NCBI GenBank assembly: GCA_963575745.1
Contig: CAUYUJ010021059.1
Location: forward strand, 521,584-585,583
Source of the DNA: Prorocentrum cordatum
Taxonomy: Eukaryota; Sar; Dinophyceae; Prorocentrales; Prorocentraceae
Direction of reading: 5' to 3'
Length of the DNA stretch: 64,000 bases
A program made the position numbers and the translations under genes. The first letter of the stretch is position 1, and each line of letters opens with the position of its first letter. This document shows positions 56,370-64,000 of this stretch, piece after piece. The notes beneath the pieces are model-generated. The model searched no databases, was not told where the DNA came from, and was given only the letters and a program-made list of their open reading frames with translations.

Positions 56370-56530
56370 GAGGCGCGCGGGGAAAACAGGCAGGAGGAGG
56401 ATTACACAGGATAGTGAGGAGGATGGCAAGGGGGAGAAGGAGGAGAACGAGGAGGGGAAAAAGAGGGGGGAGGAGGAGGAAGAGGAGGAGGAGGAGGAAG
56501 AAAAGGAAGCGGAGGAGGAGGACCAACGCG
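56370..56530 (+). repeat. GGA-rich purine tract
   Basis: (GGA)n with GAA interruptions, 3' of the helicase relic. Confidence 0.9.
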
Positions 56531-56864
56531 AACCCAAGAGTCATCGACGATATTGGAATTAATCCTCCCTCCAACCTCCCTTTCCATAGGCCCCTGCAAC
56601 CGTGCATTTCCAAATAGGGAACTAATACATCCGTTCGTTGGAGTACATCTGTTTGAATAATCTGAAAAATTGCCAAAACATGTTTTCGGGATTTTAACGC
56701 CGCGGATACGCCTGATTGCTGCATTTTGACGATCCGGAATCGTACCATAATGCCATTGCTGGTACTTTAAACACCCCGCGAATCAATCTAATTGTTGCGC
56801 CACCACTATTTTGAATTTCTCCAAAACGCAATCTCTGGCAGGTTGATCGTGGGATTCAGTGATA

Positions 56865-57275
56865 TTCTTGCAACAAAACGAATGTGCGCGGCGCCACGGC
56901 GAGAGCCACATGTTGAAAAGGTGTCGCCTTCAAACCGTGAAACGTTTGCAAATGTTCAAATCGAATGTGCGCGACGCTAAAGCGAGAGCCACATTTTGAA
57001 CACAAGTCGCTTTCAATCCGTGAAATTATTGCACATGTTTAGAACGAATGTGCGCGACGCCAAGGCGAGAGCCACATTTTGAAAACCACCCGCCCTCAAT
57101 CCACGAAGCTCTTGCAATTTCTTTAGGCGAATGTGCGCTCCGCTAAGGCGAGAGCCACATTTTGAAAACAACCCGCCTTCAATCCGCGAGATCCTTGCAA
57201 TTGTTTAAACCGAATGTGCGCGGCGCTAATGCGAAGGCCACATTGTGAAAACCACGCACCGTCCACCTGTGAAAC
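56865..57275 (-). repeat. ~82-bp minisatellite, minus orientation, about 5 copies
   Basis: CGAATGTGCGCGGCGC, GCGAGAGCCACATTTTGAAA, CCGCCTTCAATCCGCGAGA units, as at 44.7 kb. Confidence 0.92.
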
Positions 57276-57449
57276 TGCTGTCAGCCTTTAGGTTTGAGAG
57301 CCATAGGTAGTGAGGAAGTCTCAGGCGAAACGCCCGGCCCGCCCTAGAAAATGTGCCTGGGGGTGCGACAGGGAGAAGTTATTTATAAGGACAAGGAATG
57401 AAGGAGGAAGAGGAGGAGAAGAGGAGAAAACGAGAGGAGGAGAAGAGGA

Positions 57450-57487
57450 AAACATGATCATGATGATGATGATAATGATGCTGATGC

Positions 57488-57521
<34 letters not shown>

Positions 57522-57522
57522 T

Positions 57523-57565
<43 letters not shown>

Positions 57566-58037
57566 GGAGGAGGAGGAGGAGGAGGAGGAGGAGGAGGAGG
57601 AGGAGGATCGGGCCGGACGAACGGGGGGGGGGGGGGGAAAGGGGGAGTTACGAAATTTGCTGCATGCAGCTGATTTCGGCCTCACCGAGGGGCCCATTCC
57701 TCGATACATAGCCGCCTCTGGCGCCGGGAGGCGCCGGGAAAACCAGCTACGTGAGCTGATTCTCAAGCCCCCCCTTTGCTATCCCCCCCGTTCGCCCGAC
57801 CCGAGATGAGGAGGAGGGGAGGAGGAGGAGGAGGAGGAGGAGGAGGAGGAGGAGGAGGAGGAGGAGGGGGAGGAGGAGCAGCAGCAAGGGAGGAGGAGGA
57901 GGAGGAGGAGGAGGAGGGAGAGGAGGAGGAGGAGCAGAAGGAGCAGAAGGAGCAGGAGGAGCAGGAGGAGCAGGAGGAGGAGGAGGAGGAGGAGGAGGAG
58001 GAGGAGGGGGAGGAGGAGGAGGAGGAGGAGGAGCAGC

Positions 58038-58070
<33 letters not shown>

Positions 58071-58165
58071 ATGAGCAGGAGCAGGAGCAGGAGGAAAAGG
58101 GGAGGACGGCAATGAGGAGGAGGCGGAGGGCGAACATGACGAGGAGGAGGAGGACGCGCAACAGG
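57450..58165 (+). repeat. (ATG)n, (GGA)n and GCAGGA tracts with a dispersed repeat between
   Basis: (ATG)n 57453-57565, (GGA)n 57566-57607, the third copy of the ~150-bp repeat at 57660-57805, then GGA/GCAGGA to 58100. Confidence 0.92.
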
Positions 58166-58533
58166 GCGGGATTGCCAAGGCGAAGAGGAAAACACGAGGG
58201 GCAAACTAATAGATCTTCGAGTGTGGCCCTGCCGTCGAAGGAGGTGTTGGTTTTGTTCGTGCCTCCCTGCGGGCCCTTGTCGCCGCGAGTTTGATGGCCA
58301 GCCGCGTGGGGCTCGGAGGGCGCGCCGCTCGTCCCAGGCAGCCCCCGTAGGATCCACTGCCGCGAGCGCTAAGGACATACTCCGAGGATTCCTCTTGTGT
58401 TGTTGCGGATGCGGTCGCACGCTAGTGCCACATTCGCTTGAGCCCCCGCGCTGCTAAGGTGCGCCAGGGCTTAGTTGATTTCGCCTTGCGCAGGGGGGGT
58501 CCAGGAACGCCTGGAGTCCAAACATACACACTT

Positions 58534-58650
58534 GCGTAACCATACACTTTCTGATGTCCGCGCGGATTTCTTGGATCGACGCTGGCCCCCTCTCACTGGA
58601 GCGCGGAACGCGTCAGGGGCGGCGCGCCGCCAAGGGGGGTCAGCGCCGAC
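58534..58650 (-). repeat. Dispersed repeat, inverted partner of 255-350
   Basis: CCGCGCGGATTTCTTGGATC, GACGCTGGCCCCCT, GGAGCGCGGAACGCG. Confidence 0.75.
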
Positions 58651-60147
58651 CCACGAAATTTGGGTGGACCTTCCAAGCATGTGTGATGTGTGTGTGTGAT
58701 GTTTTTGTTTCCCCTGCGTCTCCCCGCGAAGTGCCCCCGCGCAACGGCGATCCTGCCGTGCGTCCCGCGAAGGTTTCGGCGACTGCGCGGCTGGAGATGT
58801 CCATCATTGCCGCCCCAGTGTCACCCAACGCACGAATAAGTGGATGAGCGCCAGAAGGGCTCCGAACCAAACTTGGCTCCAAAACGCGCCGTGCGAGCGG
58901 CAGAGAAGGCTCGCGATTGATAGGAGAGGTGGGGAGGGTCTGGGACGCGGCATAACGCGGCCGCTAGCCCGACCCCTGGCGGAGGATGAGCAGAAGGAGC
59001 AGGAGGAGGAACAGCAGCATGAGAAGGAGGAGGATGAGGGAATACAGGGAGGAGAGGGAGGAAGAGAAGCAGGGCGAGGAAAAAGAGGCTGACGGGGAGG
59101 AAACCAGGCAAAAGGAGCAGGATGGCGACGAGGAGGTGGACGATGAGCAGGATGATGATGACGATCTGCTTCGCTCTTCCGCCAGGACCTCGGGGCGGCA
59201 ACCGCGGTGCGGTGGGACGGAATTCAGGCAAAGTGCTTGGAGAGGGCCCACAGGAAGCTGAGGCCTGACCGCCGGCCCTGAGGGCAGGGGCACCTCTTCC
59301 TCCTCCTCCTCCCTCCCCCCTCCCCCCCGCAGACAGGGCGGAAACCCACCGCAGAGTTCTAGGGTTGCCATGTGGGGATTATTGCCATGTGGGTCGCAGA
59401 TAAAAAAGGCGCAGCCCCTGTCAATCTCCCCTTACAGCGGGGTGCTGAATTCAGGTAGACACGGGGCAGCCCGCTCCTCTGACATAGTTTTTTGGGGGAC
59501 GCGGCCAAGTCCGCAGCAAAAGCAGAGTTGCCCTTTCTCAGAAGCCCTCTAACAAGCCTCCGATATGTTTGGAAACCTTTTCGAAGAAGCCCTCAGAGAT
59601 CCCCTTTGGGAAGCAAGAGGTTACCGAATACCTTTTTTAAGAAGCCCTCTGCCTCTGCCCTCGTAGGAAGCCTCCGAAATGTTTGAATCCGTGTCTGAAG
59701 CGTTGTCTTCATCTTGATCCATCAACGCACAATGCGCAACTGTTCCCCGTGCCCTGTTTTGACGGACCCTCGCCACCACGTGGAACATGGATTTCTCATG
59801 TTTGAGGAATGCTTTGGAGGGCGGAAAGGCTTGGCGCGGAATTCACTTCACGAATCGGCAATAATCGGACATGACCGCATGATTTTCTCTACGAATCATC
59901 CGTTGGAGGTTTTGTTTCAACTCCAGTTTGGTTTCGCAGTGTTGTCCTTTTCTTGAGAAGTGCCTGCTGCTACATGGCAAGGCTCTTTTGCTCCGCGCGC
60001 ACCATGTCAGCTTTCCCGTACGCAGGCGAACATATTCAAGCAGATTCGAAGCCCCTGTCGGTTTTGCAATGACGGAGGTGCCGCGCACATTGTAAGTGCG
60101 CTCGGCAGAGCGCACGCACACGACACCAGGGATCGCGCGACAGGCCA
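58651..60147. other. No intact gene recognised
   Basis: A GGA-rich tract at 58980-59150; AGAAGCCCTC words (59535-59690) recalling the 3.9-kb foldback interior. A small frame at 59714-59956 is open but unrecognised. Confidence 0.4.
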
Positions 60148-60760
60148 GCTGCTAAAGCGCTTGCCAAGGCAAAGGCGAAAGCAATCGCAACAACACCAGT
60201 GGCTCGGCCAGCGCAACCTGCAGCACCGGCGGCGAAGTCAGAAGAGTTCTCGTTGCGGCCTGTTGGACGTCCGCCAGCAACCAGCGTCGAGGTGCTGACA
60301 ATAGTCGCATGGATGAGTCGCTCGCACACAGGCGTGGAAACGGCTGGAGGCATCCTGGTGGCATCTTACTTGTACGACCATCCAAGTTTGACTGCGTCGC
60401 TCGTGCGTCCGTTGGGCTCGATGTCCACTTGATGTCGCGGTCATGGTTGACGAGGAGATGTTCCTGGCTCGCTCATGCTTCCGAGTGCGACCCCGCTTGG
60501 GTGAACTGTGACGCAGCGATGCACGGGTTTGCCCCTGCCATGGAGCTGTGCGGCGTTGAGCTTTTCATGTGAAGGCTGTATGTATCGACCGACGTTGCTT
60601 CTGCGCCGGCTCTGCAAACTTGACGACGAAAGCTTTTGCTGCGAACGCCGAGACAACGTCCCGCTTCACAGGGGCGCCAGACGTGGACGTTTTGGCAACG
60701 TTGCAGGACGCGCGGAGGCACGGAAGGCTTTGGGATGGAGCCGAGCGCAGCAGGAAGTAG
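60148..60760 (+). pseudogene. Phospholipase-D-like (single HKD) protein, frameshifted relic
   Basis: An Ala/Lys/Pro-rich linker (AAKALAKAKAKAIATT) leads to SVEVLTIVAWMSR and SYLYDHPSLTASLV in one frame (to the stop at 60432). The next frame continues LDVAVMVDEEMFLARSC-FRVRPRLGEL and, after two stops (60506-60508, 60557-60559), HVKAVCIDRRCFCAGSAN, a full HxKx4Dx6GSxN phospholipase D signature, then LTTKAFAANAETTSRFTG and the end at 60760. The third frame is open across the two stops, and one extra T in the TTTT run at 60562-60565 would restore the join, so compensating indels or homopolymer errors are possible. Single-HKD PLD proteins include mitochondrial cardiolipin hydrolase (PLD6-type). 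The upstream start is not identified. Confidence 0.62.
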
Positions 60761-60769
60761 ACAGGTGAT

Positions 60770-61510
60770 GCTGCACCTTGTCGGCTCCAGGGGGCGCGCG
60801 AGAGACAAGGAACGGTTTCTCCTTCGGGCGCGGCCCGCGGACCGCCCCAGCGCTGGGAAGGGGTGGGGGGTCGTCGGCGCCCGGCGCCCTTCGGGCGGTT
60901 CCTCGGCCCTGGGCGCCGCCGCCGCGGGGGGGGGCCGGGGGCTACTTCGGGCAGCGGCGAGGCGTTCCGGCTCGCCTACGTCGGCGGCGCGCCCGGCAGG
61001 AGAGTGAGAGGGGGCGGGCCTTGCCAGCAAGCTCGGAAGTCACCAGGCCTTCTGAGCAACATATGAAGCCTTCCGCGAAGAGGCAGAACACTTTCAGAAC
61101 ACCAAGGGGCATCCGGGAAACCTCGCCGTCTTCTAAGATGGCCTTTTCCTTGTCACTTATCCTTTCGCTCGCCGCCGACGATGGGACCGCCGAAGAATAT
61201 TCGAGGAACTTGTTTGTGGTTTGCACGAAATGTTCTTAGAGCGCCGATTGCTGAGACCGCGCTGCGTTCTCACGTCGTTCCCCAAGCAGTACTCGCACGT
61301 AGGGTTTTTTGCTTCTTGTCTAAGGAGCTGGGCCTGCCCGTCGGTTTGGCGGTTACGTCATCGCCGTCGCCGCCCGGTCGCCGCTTCGTCGCCGCCCGTC
61401 TCCTGGGTTACTTGTCGGTCAGGCGATTATGTGGTCGCCGTCGCCGTCTCGTCGTTCGGGGTCTGCCCGTCGGTTTGGGGGCGATGCGGTCGCCGTCGCC
61501 GCCCCGTCGC
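60770..61510. other. No gene recognised
   Basis: GC-rich frames without domains; CGTCGCCGTCGCC words at 61350-61510. Confidence 0.4.
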
Positions 61511-61514
61511 TGTC

Positions 61515-61870
61515 TGGGCTTGCGTTGGTTTGCGTTGTTTTGCGTTGCTTTGCATTGCGTCACATTGAATTGCGTTGCTTTTGTTCGCGTCGCTTCACAG
61601 TACCATACATGCGACTTGCGTTGAGTTGAATTGCGTTGCGTTGTTTCGTGCTGCTTTGCGTTGCTTTGCATTGCGCTGCAAACTTGCACTGCGACGCATT
61701 GCTTCGCATTGCTTTGAATTTTGTTGCCACCGCAATGCATTGCAAGTGAATTGCAATTGTATTGCACTTGCATTGCATTCCTTCGCGTTGGTTTGCATTG
61801 TTTCGCGTTGCCGTGCGTTGTCTTGCATTGTTTGCATTTGTTGTTGCATTGGCTTGCGCCGGATATATTG
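61515..61870 (+). repeat. TTGCGTTGC / TTGCATTGC minisatellite
   Basis: Degenerate 5-bp (GTTGC, ATTGC) words for about 350 bp. Confidence 0.9.
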
Positions 61871-61989
61871 CACAGCGTGGATTTTTTCGTAGAAGAGTAA
61901 TCGGATCTACCCCCCCCCCCAGATTTTAGCGCCCCTGTTCGCATTGCAATGTACATATGTATCTGCCCCATCGCCCATCCGACATGTGA

Positions 61990-62640
61990 GCGCGTATCAT
62001 CCAAGCGAAATCGGTAACGGTATCCCGCTTCGTCTTTTGCAAGAAATATTGGACGCGCGCACTCGTTCATCACAAATCATAATGTGTAAGAATCCATCGC
62101 GAACAACGGGACGAAATGCGCACCCGCGCGTCGTCGTCCGCGCATGCCACAAATCCTCCCAAAACCTTAGGTGCCGCAAGGATTTCCAAATCGAGTGGCA
62201 CGAAAGCAGATAAGAAACACATGTATTCGCAACGCGGATTGCTTTGAAAAGCTTGCGCTTGCGCTCTTGCAACCCATCCAGAGTACCATCGGTTTTCAAA
62301 CGGGCCTCTCGCGCGGGCATGTCGAAATCACTCAAACGCTTTTTGCGAGCGTGCTGCCGCAAGCATCCGTTGCACCAGAATGGGGCGAAGTTCACGCGCG
62401 CGTCGTCGCCTTAGGTTTTGCAAGGATTTCAAACACGTGTGTCTTGAAACATACAAAAAGCACATGGTTTCGCAACATCGGTGTTCAAAAAAACCTGCGC
62501 GCGCTCTTGCGAATTCTTCGGACACCCCTCGGGTTGTTTTCCAACGCTGTCGTCACATGCTGCCAAACGGGCCTCTCGCGCCGCATGCCGAACTCATCAG
62601 AGCGTCCTTGCGCGCGTGCGGGGGGCTCGATCCGTTTCAA
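61990..62640. repeat. Diverged ~270-bp tandem duplication
   Basis: CGCGCGTCGTCG, CCTTAGGT..GCAAGGATTTC, CACATG.(T)TTCGCAAC, GCGCTCTTGC and AACGGGCCTCTCGCG occur in order near 62130-62320 and again at 62400-62580. The minus strand stays open for 132 codons (61997-62395, with CNGCLRQHARKKRL) without a recognised domain. Confidence 0.65.
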
Positions 62641-63165
62641 ATCGTACCACGAGGGCCATTCGGGCGCGTCGGCCGCGCGCGCATGTTGAACTCCTTCCAA
62701 AATTTTCATCACCGACGCGAGGACCTCGTCACCGTTATCGGCGGGCGTGATCAACATCGACGCCGTCATTGGCCTTGCCAGCGTCATCGCCACCATCGGC
62801 ACCATCATCGCTAGTCTCATCATCGCGTCTACCGATGCTGGTGTCGCCATGATACCGCGCCCGCCCACGTCACCGATTCTCATTGAAGTGCCCACAGGGA
62901 AGTGCCCAGCGGTCGGCGCCCCCGCGGCTGCGTCGGTTGCGCCGCACTAGCTGGGTGCTGCACGCGCGAGCATGCGTTGTTAGCGCGGCCGCAGAGATGC
63001 ACCAGCCAACGCCAAGATCGCTTTCGCATGGGTCTTGCAAACCAGGTTGCGGGTGGGTGGGTGTGATGATTGCGCGAGCATTGGAGTTGACAATTCATTG
63101 CGAGCATGGGTGAATCGCATCACCTAGATTGATTGTACTGCCTGGGTTGCACCGCGTAGATTTTA
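62640..63165 (-). mobile_element. Dispersed element, minus-oriented copy (partner at 9.9-10.5 kb)
   Basis: On the minus strand: GGTGCAACCCAGGCAGTACA, CCAATGCTCGCGCAATCATC, CCCACCCACCCGCAACCTGG, GCGATCTTGGCG, and a frame (62485-62895) with MATPASVDAMMRLAMMV and LARPMTASML. The frame here is 136 codons, longer than in the other copy. Confidence 0.7.
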
Positions 63166-64000
63166 GGACGTCACTGCTAGGGGGCCGCGTTGGCGAACAT
63201 TTTTATGTTCCAGGAGCATGGCTGTTGTTCCGGGAACTTTGTTCTTCTAGAACTATTTCGCGGTAGGCCTACCAAAATGCTGGGTCGGTCGGTCTTTGCC
63301 CAAATTTTGGCGAGAATGTCCAGACAGATCTTGTGCCACGCGGGCCCGAGAAGGGGTGCCCGGCAAGGGGCGTTCATACCGCCATCCCAGCGGGAACCTG
63401 ACAGAAAGATGTGATGTCCGTCTCCCCCCCCTCTTTCTCCTCTCTCCCCGTCCTCGTCCTCATCCTTCCTCCCTCCTTCCTCCCACCTCCACCCTCTCCC
63501 CCTCCCCCCCAGTTCGGCTCTTGCGGCAATAGCTTCGCTGCGTGTGCACAGGACATGGGAGCATGTAAGACAAAAGAGAACACTAAGGGGAACCACAATA
63601 ATGTGCGCCAGGAGGGGGAGGAACCCGCCCTCCCCCAGGACAATCGCAAGGCCGGACGTAATTGTTGTTTTTCAAGTTGTCTCATCATGAAGCATACAAG
63701 TATGCCCTTCCTTCCTCCTTCCCCCTCCTACTTCCCGTTCCCCTCCTTCTCTTCCTCGTCGGTTCGTTCCAGCACATGCGGCCCGAGTCCCATCCGTAGC
63801 ACTTGGCTTTGCGATGGGCCCCAGGCCGGGTCCAGTGCCTTCACGTGGCGCTTGAGGGGCTTCGATTCTTGTCGAGGCTTTGTTTGTGCAGCAGCTGTCG
63901 CGTGGCGAGATATGACGTTTTCGTCGAGTACGGTTCTCGTGTTGTTGGACGTGGTATGGAGTTGTATGTATTGCGCTCGAGGGGTACCCATAGGCCCATA
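63166..64000. other. No gene recognised
   Basis: Contains CT-rich tracts (63420-63510, 63705-63755). No domain or splice pattern seen. Confidence 0.4.

Noticed and set aside
59714-59956. 80-codon frame beginning MIHQRTMRN
   Set aside because: Balanced composition, but no family, splice site or neighbour supports it.

Overview
The window reads as nuclear DNA of a eukaryote, most likely a dinoflagellate with a large, GC-rich, repeat-loaded genome. Reasons: coding sequence is sparse; introns are long; two introns have GC donors with AG|G acceptors; there is a broken retroelement with the RNase H and zinc-ribbon tail that I associate with dinoflagellate LINEs; most of the rest is micro-, mini- and satellite DNA. 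The species cannot be fixed from sequence alone.

Well supported genes. (1) A transgelin/calponin-type single calponin-homology (CH) protein: N-terminal exon at 6398-6508, terminal exon at 21424-21882, joined without a gap relative to the family across a 14.9 kb GC-AG intron. (2) Inside that intron, on the same strand, a DUF1995-family gene (plastid-associated family) with three recognisable exons (15415-15489, 16044-16653, 17012-17092) and its own stop codon. The first is cytoskeletal (actin binding), the second probably plastid-targeted; nothing indicates that they work together beyond the nesting. (3) A probable coding exon of unknown function at 52010-52692.

Broken coding relics: a 5'-truncated LINE (RNase H plus zinc-ribbon tail, minus strand, 18.9-20.2 kb), the C-terminal half of a Pif1/RecD-like SF1 helicase (55.2-56.2 kb, plus strand) and a phospholipase-D-like HKD protein (60.1-60.8 kb, plus strand). 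All have frameshifts or in-frame stops.

Repeats by region. 0-6 kb: short dispersed repeats, a foldback element, a 0.5 kb duplication and one inverted copy of a composite array. 6.5-21.4 kb (the CH intron): minisatellites, a 1 kb T-rich tract, a 186-bp nested palindrome, foldback elements, the nested gene and the LINE. 22-31.6 kb: pyrimidine/purine tracts, a terminal-inverted-repeat element at 27.9 kb and a 49-bp minisatellite. 32-35 kb and 47.5-48.4 kb: composite arrays of a ~90-bp monomer with the same head sequence at every locus. 35.1-36.3, 44.7-45.6 and 56.9-57.3 kb: arrays of a ~82-bp monomer in both orientations. 36.5-43.5 kb: (TAG)n blocks, a homogeneous 131-bp satellite (19 full copies) and a 385-bp triplication. 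43.5-44.5 kb: a ~140-bp minisatellite with an internal hairpin. 48.5-49.1 kb: degenerate telomere-like repeats. 61.5-63.2 kb: short repeats and the inverted partner of an element at 9.9-10.5 kb. No tRNA, rRNA, CRISPR, spliced-leader gene or bacterial operon structure was seen.
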